From the NCBI RefSeq assembly GCF_001440405.1, contig NZ_LLXX01000234.1, positions 1 through 43,540 on the forward strand: a stretch of DNA of 43,540 nucleotides, given 5' to 3'. The position numbers were made by a program, and so were the translations under genes. Position 1 is the stretch's first letter, and every line of letters starts with the position of its first letter. Origin of the DNA: Bradyrhizobium valentinum. Its GTDB lineage: Bacteria; Pseudomonadota; Alphaproteobacteria; Rhizobiales; Xanthobacteraceae. Shown piece after piece: positions 25,218 to 34,419 of this stretch. Below the pieces are notes generated by a model. It ran no database searches. It was given only the letters and a program-made list of their open reading frames with translations, and was not told the DNA's origin.

Positions 25218-26219
25218 CTAGTTCGTCGCGCCCCTCGTCTCCTTGAGGAATTCGTCGATCAGGGGCTGACCGACTCGCTTGGCCACGTCCTGGTAAACCG
25301 GTTCGAGCGCCTTGCGCATCGCTGAGTCCTGCTCCGGCGTCAGCGACACGATTTCGCTCTTGCCGGTCTTCTTGATTTCGGCCAACGCGTCGTCGTTTTC
25401 CTTCGCCGACTGGCCGTTGCCGTAGGCGGTGGCCTCCTTCATGGCCTTGTCCAGCTCGGTGCGAATATCCGCCGGAATGCCATCCCAGAATTTCTTGTTC
25501 ACCACCACGATGTAGCCGATGTAGCCATGGTTCGTGACGGTGATGTACTTCTGCACCTCATGCATTTTCTGGGTGTAGATGTTCGACCAGGTGTTCTCCT
25601 GGCCGTCCACGACGCCGGTCTGCAGCGCCTGATAGACTTCGGAGAACGCCATCACCTGCGGGATCGCACCCAGTGTCCGGAATTGCGCTTCCAGCACCTT
25701 GGATGACTGAATGCGGAACTTCAGACCCTTGTAGTCCGCCGGCGCCACCAGCTTCTTGTTGGCGCTCATCATCTTGAAGCCGTTGTCCCAATAGGCGAGC
25801 CCGGTCATGCCCTTGGCATCCAGCAGCTTCAACAGCTTGGTGCCAAGCGGTCCCTCGGTGACCTTACGCAACGTGTTAAGATCGGGAAGGAGATAAGGAA
25901 GATCGAACACCTCGAACTCCTTGACGCCGATCGGGCCGAACTTGGCGTTCGACGGCGCCAGCATCTGCACCGCGCCGAGCTGCAGCGCTTCCAGCTCTTC
26001 CTTATCCTTGTAGAGCTGCGAGTTCGGATAGACTTCGACCTTGACCTTGCCGGCGGTGTATTTCTCGGCCAGCTCCTTGAACTTCTCGGCCGCCAGACCC
26101 TTTGGCGTATTGGTCGCCACCACATGGCTGAACTTGATCACGATCGGCGATTGCGCCGTGGCCGGTCCGACCAGAGCCAGTACCGCGATCGATGCCGCGG
26201 CCAAAATCAGCTTGCGCAT
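25218..26219 (-). CDS. dctP: TRAP transporter substrate-binding protein (DctP-type)
   Basis: 333 residues from the ATG at 26219, preceded by GGGAGGA; the open frame extends another 77 codons upstream without signal-peptide character. Signal peptide MRKLILAAASIAVLALVGPA with TAQS cleavage. Family blocks: IKFSHVVATNTPKGLAAEKF at the start, FRIQSSKVLEAQFRTLGAIP (containing the Arg that holds the substrate carboxylate) and FSEVYQALQTGVVDGQENT. It binds a carboxylate-type solute in the periplasm. The ligand cannot be told from sequence alone. Confidence 0.93.
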   Translation of the reverse strand: MRKLILAAASIAVLALVGPATAQSPIVIKFSHVVATNTPKGLAAEKFKELAEKYTAGKVKVEVYPNSQLYKDKEELEALQLGAVQMLAPSNAKFGPIGVKEFEVFDLPYLLPDLNTLRKVTEGPLGTKLLKLLDAKGMTGLAYWDNGFKMMSANKKLVAPADYKGLKFRIQSSKVLEAQFRTLGAIPQVMAFSEVYQALQTGVVDGQENTWSNIYTQKMHEVQKYITVTNHGYIGYIVVVNKKFWDGIPADIRTELDKAMKEATAYGNGQSAKENDDALAEIKKTGKSEIVSLTPEQDSAMRKALEPVYQDVAKRVGQPLIDEFLKETRGATN

Positions 26220-26455
26220 ATGTCCTCCCTTTTTATTCCTTCCGGCGCACGCGTAAGCGGCTCCGATGCTTGCATGCCAGTTGACCAATACAGACAAGCG
26301 AGCCCAATTGCCATTGCCCGTTAGCAGGGGTTCTCGCGGCCGGCTTTGCTGCGCTGCAAAATTCGGCCTTCCTCCGAGCCGGTTTTGGACCCGTTGGCTC
26401 GCAATGTCCGCCGCCTTGGCAACGATCGGTGGATTACATCGCGTGTCCAATGCAA

Positions 26456-26483
26456 AAACGCGGCGCCTTGCAGCGCCGCGTTT
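26456..26483 (-). terminator. intrinsic terminator of leuA
   Basis: AAACGCGGCGC and GCGCCGCGTTT form an 11-base stem around CTTGCA; on the minus strand the stem is followed by a short T-run and GC. It lies 27 bases after the leuA stop codon and before the upstream region of dctP. Confidence 0.8.
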
Positions 26484-26510
26484 CGTTAGTCCGTCGATGA
26501 GCGAGACGTC

Positions 26511-28070
26511 TCAGCCCGCCGCTTGCGCCGGCATGTCGCGCTGGCGCTTCATGACGATCTTGTTCAGCGCGCCGAGATAGGCCTTTGCGGAAGCGACCAG
26601 CGTATCCGGATCGGCTCCCTTCGACGTCATCGAGCGGCCTTCATGGGCGAGCCGCACCGATACCTCGGCCTGCGCGTCGGTGCCTTCGGTGACGGCGTGG
26701 ACCTGATAGAGCTCCAGCTTGGCCTCGTGCGGCACCAGCGCCTTGATGCAGTTGAAGACCGCATCGACCGGGCCGTTGCCTTCGGCTTCCTCGATTTTCG
26801 TCTGGCCTTCGACGTCGAGCTTCATGGTCGCGCGCTGCGGACCGTGGGTGCCGGCGATCACCGTCAGCGAGACCAGCTTGATGCGGTCATGCGAGGCTGC
26901 GATCTCCTGATCGACCAGCGCCTCGATGTCCTCGTCATAGATGTCCTTCTTGCGATCGGCCAGCGCCTTCATCCGCACGAAGGCGTCTTCGAGCTGGTTG
27001 TCGCCGAGCTTGTAACCCATCTCCTCCAGCTTGTGCACGAAGGCATGGCGACCCGAATGCTTGCCGAGCACCAGCGACGACTTCTTCAGGCCGACCATTT
27101 CGGGGCGCATGATCTCGTAGGTCGATGCGTCCTTCAGCACGCCGTCCTGATGGATGCCGCTTTCATGCGCGAACGCGTTACGGCCAACGATAGCCTTGTT
27201 GTACTGCACCGGGAACGAGGTGGCCGCCGAAACCAGTTTCGAGGCCCGCGTCAGCATGGTGGTGTCAATCTTGTTCCACCACGGAAACACGTCATTGCGG
27301 ATGTTGATCGCCATCACGACTTCTTCCAGTGCGGCATTGCCTGCCCGCTCGCCGATGCCGTTGACGGTGCATTCGATCTGCCGCGCGCCGCCGGCGATGC
27401 CGGCCAGCGAATTCGCCACTGCCATGCCGAGGTCGTTATGGCAATGCACCGAGAAAACCGCCTTGTCGGAATTCGGCACCCGCTCGATCAGCGTGCGCAT
27501 GAAGTTCGTGTATTCCTCCGGCACGGTGTAGCCGACCGTGTCCGGGATATTCACGGTGGTGGCGCCGGCCTTGATGACGGCCTCGACGATGCGGCAGAGA
27601 AAGTCCATTTCGCTGCGGGTGCCGTCCTCGGCCGACCATTCAACGTCGTCGATCTGGTTGCGCGCGCGGCTAACGTTGGCGATCGAAAGCTCGACCACCT
27701 GCTCCGGCGTCATGTTCAGCTTGACGCGCATGTGCAGCGGAGAAGTCGCGATCACGGTGTGGACGCGGCCGCGTTTTGCAAATTTCACCGCTTCGGCGCA
27801 GCGGTCGATGTCCTTGGGGTGCGCGCGGGACAGGCCCGCGATGACGGCGTTCTTGGAGCGGCGGGCGATTTCGCTGACCGCCTGGAAGTCGCCTTCCGAG
27901 GTGATCGGGAAACCGGCCTCGATGACGTCGACGCCCATGTCGTCGAGCATCTCGGCAATCTCGAGCTTTTCCTCGAACGTCATGGTCGCACCCGGGCATT
28001 GCTCGCCGTCACGCAGGGTGGTGTCGAATACGATTACGCGGTCCTTCTCGGACTTGTTGGCGATAGTCAT
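26511..28070 (-). CDS. leuA: 2-isopropylmalate synthase
   Basis: 519 residues. It condenses acetyl-CoA with 2-oxoisovalerate, the first committed step of leucine synthesis. The catalytic barrel begins with FDTTLRDGEQCPGATM (metal and base residues) and carries FSVHCHNDLGMAVANS (metal-binding HxH) and the GIGERAGNAALEE loop. The C-terminal LeuA dimer/regulatory domain (about 390-510) is present, so leucine feedback is expected. Length is usual. It is a single-gene unit with its own terminator. A 450-base leader region without a gene lies upstream. Confidence 0.96.
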   Translation of the reverse strand: MTIANKSEKDRVIVFDTTLRDGEQCPGATMTFEEKLEIAEMLDDMGVDVIEAGFPITSEGDFQAVSEIARRSKNAVIAGLSRAHPKDIDRCAEAVKFAKRGRVHTVIATSPLHMRVKLNMTPEQVVELSIANVSRARNQIDDVEWSAEDGTRSEMDFLCRIVEAVIKAGATTVNIPDTVGYTVPEEYTNFMRTLIERVPNSDKAVFSVHCHNDLGMAVANSLAGIAGGARQIECTVNGIGERAGNAALEEVVMAINIRNDVFPWWNKIDTTMLTRASKLVSAATSFPVQYNKAIVGRNAFAHESGIHQDGVLKDASTYEIMRPEMVGLKKSSLVLGKHSGRHAFVHKLEEMGYKLGDNQLEDAFVRMKALADRKKDIYDEDIEALVDQEIAASHDRIKLVSLTVIAGTHGPQRATMKLDVEGQTKIEEAEGNGPVDAVFNCIKALVPHEAKLELYQVHAVTEGTDAQAEVSVRLAHEGRSMTSKGADPDTLVASAKAYLGALNKIVMKRQRDMPAQAAG

Positions 28071-28522
28071 CTGAAGAATTCCTTTTGGGTCTTGCGCCGG
28101 TTCAAGTGGCGCTGAAGGGTCTGGTGATCTCGCGCGAACCCCTGAGTGCCCAGGCGCAAACCGCCCAGACGGCCCTCAGGGGCCGATAAGAAGCAGAAGC
28201 CCGCCAAGAAGGAGGGTGGGCGCGGTCGCAGCCGGAATCGCAGGGGCAGCCTTGGCCGCTCCACCCCGAACTCCGTGTTTTTCGCTGCGAATCAGCATTG
28301 CCAGACCCTTTGGGACGCCAAAATTCTCGGCCAAAACCATTGACGGTTCGTTGCCGGAGAGCGCGTTCCGGGCCCCTTCTAGACGAAAATTATGGGTCGC
28401 CGCAATGCCAAAAGAGGTTCAGGACAGGTGACCTAACGGGCGGACGAAATCGGTTAGGAGCGGCCCGGCACCCGGCAACCTCTTCCTGCGTTACCAATCT
28501 ACAGCTTCACGTGAGCATCAAA
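28071..28522. other. gene-free region between divergent leuA and CYTH-CHAD genes
   Basis: It should hold both promoters. The clearest structure is an inverted repeat, CCCCTGAG (28139-28146) with CTCAGGGG (28175-28182), 70 bases upstream of leuA; within its loop GCCCAGGCG and CGCCCAGAC-like stretches could pair differently. There is no T-run and no run of Leu codons in a short frame, so a leucine attenuator is not supported. A Lys/Arg-rich open stretch on the plus strand (ADKKQKPAKKEGG) has no start signal and is left out. Confidence 0.4.
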
Positions 28523-30037
28523 ATGGGCGTTGAGAATGAAATCAAGTTCCGCCTGCCGAAGCGAAATCTCGGGCCCTCTCCCAGATTGACGGTGCCCGGC
28601 TGCAAGATCGGCGAGCGCTCCGAGAGCGATCTGCTGTCGACCTATTTCGACACGCGGAAACAAAAATTGAAGCGGCGTGGACTTCTGCTCCGGGTCAGGC
28701 AAACGGACGGCAAGCACATACAAACAATCAAGCAGACGTCCGGCGCGCAGTTCGGCCGCGGCGAGTGGGAAACCGAAATAGGAGGACGCACTCCCGATCT
28801 TGGCGAGGCGAATGGCACCCCCCTGCAGCGGTTGGCCTCGAACAAGCTGCGGCGCAAGTTGAAGCCGATCTTCAAGACCTCGGTACATCGCATCACCATG
28901 CCGGTCCGCACCAGACGGAGCGAACTGGAACTTGCCATTGATCACGGCAAGGTCGTCGCGGCCGGGCGCGCCAGCCGCATCGAGGAGGTTGAACTCGAAC
29001 TGAAACGCGGACCTGCAGCGGATCTGTTTCGCGTCGCGAAGGCGCTGGAGCGGAAGCTGGCGGCCGAGCTTTGTTTGAAAGGGAAGGCAGACCGGGGCTA
29101 CGAACTCATCAATGGCAAGAGCGCTCAAGCTGTTTTTGCAGAGCCGATCGAGCTTGAGAAGCGGATGAGCGTCATCGAGGGTTTCCGAGCCATCGCCCGC
29201 TCCACCCTTCGCCACTTTTCCGGAAACGCAGATGCCGTCCGTAACCTTGATCCGGAAGGCGTACATCAGATGCGCGTAGGCCTGCGCCGCCTGCGTGCGG
29301 CCATCTCGCTATTCTCACAAGCATTGGCGGCTGCGAAAACCGAAGAGATCAAGACAGAACTGAGGTGGCTGACAAGCGAGCTTGCCCACGCGCGCGAACT
29401 CCACGTCTTCCTGGAGGAGAAGATTGGCCCTGTCGCTCGCGAAATAACACCGCGGCGGGGCGGCAAAGCCATCGCGAGAGAGTTTGCCGATAAACGCGCC
29501 GAGGCGCTCGAGCGGGCCAGGAAGGCCGTCGATTCGCCGCGATGCCGTGCGCTGCTCATCGACGTGCTCGAGTGGATAGAGGCGCAGCATGGCCGGGCAG
29601 ACGTCGCCAACAGCGAGCTCGACGAATTCGCCGCGAAGCTGCTGGATCGGCGCATCAGGAAGGCACACAAGGACGCAGGGAAGCTGCAAGAGATGACGGC
29701 TCCCGAGCGGCACAAGCTCCGGATCAGGATGAAGAAGATCAGGTACGCAGCCGAGTTCTTCGAAAGCCTATTCCGCAGCAAAGGCGAGCGAAAGGCGCTC
29801 GCACGTCTATCGAAACATGCGAAGAAGATTCAGGATGCTCTGGGCTCGCTCAACGACTTCATTGCGGACCGAAAGATGGCGGCAGAGGCCGCGCTCCAGG
29901 CCCCACCTCAAAACAGGCGCGCCCGCGCCTTTGTTTCAGGCATTATCGTCGGACGCGAGGATGAGCAGGCCAAGCCGCTCATGAAAGCGGCCGCAAAGGA
30001 ACTGCGCGCGCTTCGCCATCTTTCCGCACTTGGCTAA
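28523..30037 (+). CDS. CYTH-CHAD domain protein (triphosphatase/polyphosphate-binding)
   Basis: 504 residues from the ATG at 28523. The start gives MGVENEIKFRLP, placing the CYTH ExExK motif (Glu 4, Glu 6, Lys 8) at the very N terminus, as in triphosphate tunnel enzymes; the frame is open 75 codons upstream without domain content. CYTH occupies about 1-205 (YFDTRKQKLKRRGLLLRVR, TIKQTS, EVELELKRG). CHAD follows (about 220-495: VHQMRVGLRRLRAAISLF, HKLRIRMKKIRYAAEFF, KKIQDALGSLNDF), with the His/Lys/Arg-rich helices that bind polyphosphate. It probably hydrolyses an inorganic triphosphate or acts at polyphosphate granules (family knowledge). It converges on ppk2, a polyphosphate kinase. Confidence 0.9.
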   Translation: MGVENEIKFRLPKRNLGPSPRLTVPGCKIGERSESDLLSTYFDTRKQKLKRRGLLLRVRQTDGKHIQTIKQTSGAQFGRGEWETEIGGRTPDLGEANGTPLQRLASNKLRRKLKPIFKTSVHRITMPVRTRRSELELAIDHGKVVAAGRASRIEEVELELKRGPAADLFRVAKALERKLAAELCLKGKADRGYELINGKSAQAVFAEPIELEKRMSVIEGFRAIARSTLRHFSGNADAVRNLDPEGVHQMRVGLRRLRAAISLFSQALAAAKTEEIKTELRWLTSELAHARELHVFLEEKIGPVAREITPRRGGKAIAREFADKRAEALERARKAVDSPRCRALLIDVLEWIEAQHGRADVANSELDEFAAKLLDRRIRKAHKDAGKLQEMTAPERHKLRIRMKKIRYAAEFFESLFRSKGERKALARLSKHAKKIQDALGSLNDFIADRKMAAEAALQAPPQNRRARAFVSGIIVGREDEQAKPLMKAAAKELRALRHLSALG

Positions 30038-30055
30038 TGCTGTCGTCATCAGCAC

Positions 30056-30140
30056 GTAGGATGGGTAGAGCGGAGCGAAACCCATCTATTTGCGCCACTT
30101 GGAATGAATGATGGGTTTCGCTTCGCTCTACCCATCCTAC
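30056..30140. repeat. long palindromic repeat between CYTH-CHAD and ppk2
   Basis: GTAGGATGGGTAGAGCGGAG, CGAAACCCATC (30056-30086) pairs with GATGGGTTTCGCTTCGCTC, TACCCATCCTAC (30110-30140): 31-base arms with one mismatch and a 23-base loop. This repeat type is common between genes in Bradyrhizobium and Rhodopseudomonas (general knowledge). Here it lies between two converging genes, so it can terminate both. Its right end supplies the ppk2 stop codon. Confidence 0.9.
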
Positions 30141-31048
30141 TTCTTGCCCTCCGCCAGCAGCGCCTCGCGGACCTGTTTGAACTCGCTGCGGTCGGCTTTG
30201 TCGACTTTCGGGAAGTGGAGGTCGAGGCTGTCCAGCGCTGCGACGATCGTCGAGCCGATCACCACGCGGGCGAACCATTTGTGGTCGGCAGGGACCACGA
30301 TCCAAGGGGCCGCCTGCGTCGAGGTGTGGCGGATCATGTCCTGGCAGGCGGCCTGGTATTTCGCCCACAGATTGCGCTCGCCGATGTCGGCGAGCGAGAA
30401 TTTCCAGTTCTTGGCCGGATCCTCCAGCCGCTCGAGGAAGCGCTCGCGCTGTTCCTCCCTGGAGACGTTGAGGAAGAATTTCAGGATCGCGGTGCCGTTG
30501 CGCGCGAGGTAGCGCTCCATCGCGGAGATGTCCTCGAACCGCTCCTTCCAGATGTCCTTGGTCACGAGTTGCGGGGGTATTTTCTGCTTGGCGAGGATCT
30601 CCGGGTGCACCCGCACCACCAGGCATTCCTCGTAATAAGAGCGGTTGAAGATGCCGATCCGGCCGCGCTCCGGCAGCGCGATCATGCTGCGCCACAGGAA
30701 ATCGTGATCGAGTTCTTTCGTGGACGGCTGCTTGAACGACGTGACTTCGCAGCCCTGCGGGTTGACGCCCTCGAACACGCTCTTGATCGCACTGTCCTTG
30801 CCGGCGGCATCCATGCCCTGGAAGATCAGCAGCAGCGACCAGCGGTCCTGGGCGTAGAGTTTTTCCTGGAAATCGGACAAACGCTCGCGATTGGCCTCGA
30901 TGATCCCCGTCGCCCTTTCCTTGTCGAGGCCGCCCTTCTCGTTGGTCCTGTGCGACTTCAGGTGAAACTCGCCTGACCCGTCGTAGCGGAACGGAGCGAC
31001 ATAAGGCTTCAATTCATCCGCCAGCGATTGCGAGGATTTCTTGCTCAT
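30137..31048 (-). CDS. ppk2: polyphosphate kinase 2
   Basis: 303 residues. P-loop kinase of the PPK2 family: Walker A GMDAAGKDS (78-86), the lid block RSYYEECLVVRV, Walker B RIGIFN (130-135) and a C-terminal WIVVPADHKWFARVVI block. It transfers phosphate between polyphosphate and nucleotides. Its length and single domain fit the class I/NDP-type group, but the class is not certain. The ATG overlaps the livM stop (ATGA), so it is the last gene of the transporter operon rather than a separate unit. The final codons and the stop lie in a palindromic repeat. Confidence 0.93.
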   Translation of the reverse strand: MSKKSSQSLADELKPYVAPFRYDGSGEFHLKSHRTNEKGGLDKERATGIIEANRERLSDFQEKLYAQDRWSLLLIFQGMDAAGKDSAIKSVFEGVNPQGCEVTSFKQPSTKELDHDFLWRSMIALPERGRIGIFNRSYYEECLVVRVHPEILAKQKIPPQLVTKDIWKERFEDISAMERYLARNGTAILKFFLNVSREEQRERFLERLEDPAKNWKFSLADIGERNLWAKYQAACQDMIRHTSTQAAPWIVVPADHKWFARVVIGSTIVAALDSLDLHFPKVDKADRSEFKQVREALLAEGKK

Positions 31049-32025
31049 TTCGTCCCGGAGGGCTTGGGTTGCGTTTTCAATCTGTCGAGAACGCTACCAA
31101 GAATGCCCTTGGGAAGGAATATGATGAAGATGACCAGCAGCACGCCGTAGACGAGGTTGTCCCAGCCGACCGCCTTGGTTCCGAACCCGATGCGCAGCAC
31201 TTCGGCGAGCATGATGGTGATGACGGCGCCGACCGTCGGGCCGAGCGAGACATAGAGGCCGCCAACGATGACGGCGAACACCATCTGCAGCGACACCGCG
31301 ATGCCGCTGACGGTGTCGGGCGAGATGAACATCTGGTACTGGCAATAGAGCGCGCCGGCGAGCGCGGTCATCAGCGCCGAAATCAACGTGATCTTGAGCT
31401 TTTCGGCCGTGACGTTGACGCCGGCCGCAGCGGCTGCATCCTCGTCCTCCGAGATCGCCTCCATGGCGTAGCGGCTCATGCTGCGGTCGACCCAGCGCCA
31501 GATCAGAAGGCCCACGACCCAGACGAACAGCGCGATCAGGTACCAGGTCGTCTTGTCGTCGAACTGCAGCGCCATCAGGCCGCTTCCGCTGCGGGCGCGG
31601 TCCGGCGTGTAGCCAAGCGAGCCGCCGGTGTAGTCACGCGTTGCGGTGATGACCTGCAGCACGATGCCGGACAGCGCCAGCGTTACCAGCACGAAATAAT
31701 GCCCGGTGATGCGGAAGCGAAAACAGGGATAGGCGACGACCAGCGCCAGCACCCCCGCCGCCGCCATGCTGATGGGAATGCCGATCCACGGCGACACATC
31801 GAGATGGTTCCACAACAGTGCGGTGACATAGGCGCCGACGCCCATGAAGCCGCCATGGCCGAGCGACACCAGGCCGAAGCGGCCCATGATCGACCATGCC
31901 GTATAGGCGAACGACCAGATCAGGATCAGCACGAGAATGTGCAGGTGATACGGCTCGCGATAGACAAAGGGCAGCGCGACCAGCGCTGCGAGTCCGACGG
32001 CCCAGGCGATGTAGCGGGAATTCAC
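31045..32025 (-). CDS. livM: branched-chain amino acid-type ABC permease LivM
   Basis: 326 residues from a GTG at 32025 that overlaps the livH stop (GTGA). The same frame is open much further upstream through livH, but that part is a shadow. The protein opens VNSRYIAWAVGLAALVALP and has about ten membrane segments, the LivM signatures SLGHGGFMGVGAY and GHYFVLVTLALSGI, and a cytoplasmic loop EAISEDEDAAAAAGVN that contacts the ATPases. It ends FLPKGILGSVLDRL, as the family does. Confidence 0.93.
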   Translation of the reverse strand: MNSRYIAWAVGLAALVALPFVYREPYHLHILVLILIWSFAYTAWSIMGRFGLVSLGHGGFMGVGAYVTALLWNHLDVSPWIGIPISMAAAGVLALVVAYPCFRFRITGHYFVLVTLALSGIVLQVITATRDYTGGSLGYTPDRARSGSGLMALQFDDKTTWYLIALFVWVVGLLIWRWVDRSMSRYAMEAISEDEDAAAAAGVNVTAEKLKITLISALMTALAGALYCQYQMFISPDTVSGIAVSLQMVFAVIVGGLYVSLGPTVGAVITIMLAEVLRIGFGTKAVGWDNLVYGVLLVIFIIFLPKGILGSVLDRLKTQPKPSGTK

Positions 32026-32903
32026 GAGCGCCTCGCAAAAAGGCCCGCGGGCCGGATGAACATCATGACGATGAAGAAGGCGAACGCTAGCACGTAACCC
32101 CATTCGAGATCGGAGTACAGGCCGCCCAGCGAAATGATCTGGGCGAACACGAACGCCGCGATGAAGCCGCCTACGAAATTCCCCAGGCCCCCGAGCACGC
32201 AGATCAGGAAGGTGATCGGCCCGAACGACAGCCCGACGAAGGGGTGCACGTCGTATTGCAGCACCAGAAGACAGGCGGCGAGGCCGGCGAGCGCGCCGCC
32301 AAGCGCGGAGGTGATGAGATAGATGCGCTTGGTATCGACCCCCATCAGCGACATGATCTGGCGGTCCTGCGCGACAGCGCGGATCGCCGTGCCGGTATAG
32401 GTGCGCTTCATGAAGAAGTAGATCGCCAGCATGCCGATCAAGGCGGCGGCGAAGGCAAGCAGCCGCGAATAGCTGAAATGCATCTCGCCGATCGCCAGCA
32501 CCGGCAGGCGGATGCCGAGATTGCGGAAATCGATGCCAAAGGCAACAGTGGCAAAACTCTGCAGGATGAACAGCACGCCGCCGGTCGCGAGCAACTGGTT
32601 GATCGGCGGCGCGGTCAGAAGCGGCGCGATGACGATGTAGTGCAGCGCAGCCCCAAGCGCCGCCACCAGCAGGATCGCGAACGGCGCCGCGACCCAATAC
32701 GGCAGGCCGAACACCTGGACCATGTAGTACATGCCGTACATGCCGATCATGACCAGCTCGGCGTAGCAGATCCAGGTGACGTCGATAACGCCGAAAATCA
32801 AATTGAGCCCGAGCGCGAGCAGCGCCAGCACGCCGCCGAGCAGGATGCCGTTGACGATGGCTTCCAGCAGAAAGATGTCGAAGGTGTCGAGGAATGCCTG
32901 CAT
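32022..32903 (-). CDS. livH: branched-chain amino acid-type ABC permease LivH
   Basis: 293 residues, eight or so membrane segments. Begins MQAFLDTFDIFLLEAIVNG, with the family block GLNLIFGVIDVTWICYAEL (Leu/Phe-Gly-Val then Ala-Glu) and the coupling-loop sequence YTGTAIRAVAQDRQIMSLMG. It forms the membrane channel together with LivM. It lies 12 bases after livF in transcription order and overlaps livM. Confidence 0.93.
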   Translation of the reverse strand: MQAFLDTFDIFLLEAIVNGILLGGVLALLALGLNLIFGVIDVTWICYAELVMIGMYGMYYMVQVFGLPYWVAAPFAILLVAALGAALHYIVIAPLLTAPPINQLLATGGVLFILQSFATVAFGIDFRNLGIRLPVLAIGEMHFSYSRLLAFAAALIGMLAIYFFMKRTYTGTAIRAVAQDRQIMSLMGVDTKRIYLITSALGGALAGLAACLLVLQYDVHPFVGLSFGPITFLICVLGGLGNFVGGFIAAFVFAQIISLGGLYSDLEWGYVLAFAFFIVMMFIRPAGLFARRS

Positions 32904-32915
32904 GCGTGACCTGCC

Positions 32916-33620
32916 TTAGACGCCCAAATAAGCCTGCTTGATGGTATCGGTCGACATCATCTCTTCCGACGTGCCGGACGCGCGGATGGTGCCGGCCTCG
33001 AGCAGATAGGCGCGGTCGACCACTTTCAGCACCTGCTGCACGTTCTGCTCGACGATCAACACCGTGAGCCCGCTGGCGCGGATGCGTTTGACCAGTTCGA
33101 ACACCTGCTGGACCACGACCGGCGCAAGACCGGCCGACGGCTCGTCGAGCAGCAACAATTTCGGGTCCGACATCAGCGCGCGGCCGATGGCGCACATCTG
33201 CTGCTCGCCGCCGGACAGGGTGCCGGCCATCTGGCTGCGCCGTTCCTTCATGCGCGGAAACAGGTCGAATACGAATTCCAGCCGCTCGGCATATTTGGCG
33301 CGCGCGCCCGGCATGTAGGCGCCCATCTTCAGATTGTCGTCGACGGTGAGCCGCGGGAACAGCCGGCGGTTTTCCGGCACGTGCGCGATGCCGAGATCAA
33401 CGATGCGATGCGCCGGCGTCGCCAGCACGTCGTGGGCTTCCATCGCGATCGCGCCCCTCGTCGGCCGGATGAGCCCTGAGATCACGCGCATCAGCGTCGT
33501 TTTTCCTGCGCCGTTGGGGCCGATCACGCCGACCGCCTCCCCCGCCTTGACCTCGAGGTTGATCCCGAACAGCGCCTGAAAGCTGCCGTAGCCTGCGTCG
33601 ATCGATTTCAATTCGAGCAT
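32916..33620 (-). CDS. livF: branched-chain amino acid-type ABC ATPase LivF
   Basis: 234 residues, the usual LivF length. Walker A GPNGAGKTT, signature LSGGEQQM, Walker B LLLLDEPSAGLAP, switch His replaced in the pattern VLIVEQNVQQ (typical of LivF). It begins MLELKSIDAGYGSFQALFGI. Only four bases separate it from the end of livG, so they are cotranslated. It pairs with LivG as a heterodimer that drives LivHM. Confidence 0.94.
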   Translation of the reverse strand: MLELKSIDAGYGSFQALFGINLEVKAGEAVGVIGPNGAGKTTLMRVISGLIRPTRGAIAMEAHDVLATPAHRIVDLGIAHVPENRRLFPRLTVDDNLKMGAYMPGARAKYAERLEFVFDLFPRMKERRSQMAGTLSGGEQQMCAIGRALMSDPKLLLLDEPSAGLAPVVVQQVFELVKRIRASGLTVLIVEQNVQQVLKVVDRAYLLEAGTIRASGTSEEMMSTDTIKQAYLGV

Positions 33621-33623
33621 GCG

Positions 33624-34391
33624 CTAGACCCCTGCCTTGCGACGCGCTTCCGCGGCCGCAATCTGGCTCGAATCCGCGTCCGTACCGAGATAGACCTCGA
33701 TCACTCTTGGGTCGCCGGCGACCGCGCTCGGCAGGCCTTCCGAAATCTTCTCGCCGTGATCGAGCACCATCACGCGATCGACCACCCGCATCAACACGCC
33801 CATGATGTGCTCGACCCAGATGATGGTGATGCCGAGTTCGTCGCGGATCTTGCGCAGCATATCGGCGGCCTGATCCATCTCGTGCTCGTCGAGGCCGCCG
33901 AGGCTTTCGTCGGCGAGCAGAAGTTTCGGCCCAGTGGCGAGTGCCTTGGCGAGTTCGAGTTTCTTCAGGCCCGCCGCGCCCAGGCCGTCGACGCTGGCGT
34001 GGCGGTCGGTCGGCAGGCCGACCATGCGAAGCGCCCGCTCGGCCGCCTCATCCGCCTTGGCGCGGCTGTGGCGGCCCTGCCCGTAATATCCGGCGAGCGC
34101 CACGTTCTCGAAGATGCTGAGCCGGTGAAACGGCCGCGGGATCTGGAAGGTGCGCCCGATGCCCCTGTTGATGATGCGGTGGGGGGCTACGCCTGCGATC
34201 TCCGCGCCGTCGAACAGGATCGATCCGGCCGTCGGCACCAGCGTGCCCGACAGCATGTTGAAGATCGTGCTCTTGCCGGAGCCATTCGGGCCGATCAGGC
34301 CGAGAATCTCGCCCTGTTCGACCCGGAACGACACGTTGTTAACCGCGGTGAAGCCGCCGAAACGCTTCACCAACCCTTCTACCGTCAGCAC
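33624..34391 (-). CDS. livG: branched-chain amino acid-type ABC ATPase LivG
   Basis: 255 residues from a GTG at 34391, chosen because GGAGG lies eight bases upstream and the protein then begins VLTVEGLVKRFGGFTAV. Walker A GPNGSGKST, Walker B LLLADESLGGLDE (Ser replaces the usual Pro), switch His in IIWVEHIMGVL. The signature LSGGQ is degenerate, reading GLGAAGLKKLELAKAL, an unusual loss in an ABC ATPase; LivF carries a good one, so only one of the two composite ATP sites would be fully equipped (inference). Confidence 0.9.
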   Translation of the reverse strand: MLTVEGLVKRFGGFTAVNNVSFRVEQGEILGLIGPNGSGKSTIFNMLSGTLVPTAGSILFDGAEIAGVAPHRIINRGIGRTFQIPRPFHRLSIFENVALAGYYGQGRHSRAKADEAAERALRMVGLPTDRHASVDGLGAAGLKKLELAKALATGPKLLLADESLGGLDEHEMDQAADMLRKIRDELGITIIWVEHIMGVLMRVVDRVMVLDHGEKISEGLPSAVAGDPRVIEVYLGTDADSSQIAAAEARRKAGV

Positions 34392-34419
34392 CGCAGAACC
34401 TCCGCTGGCTTTTTCGTTG

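Noticed and set aside
26523..28115. 530-codon open frame on the plus strand opposite leuA
   Set aside because: It mirrors leuA exactly, is rich in His, Arg and Asp, and shows no domain. It is an antisense frame kept open by high GC.
28071..28522. Leucine attenuator or riboswitch upstream of leuA
   Set aside because: There is a hairpin at 28139-28182, but I see no Leu-rich leader peptide, no T-run and no match to a known riboswitch core.
31045..33195. A 716-residue LivM fusion
   Set aside because: The upstream half is livH and livF read in a wrong frame. LivM has a GTG start overlapping the livH stop and the usual length from there.
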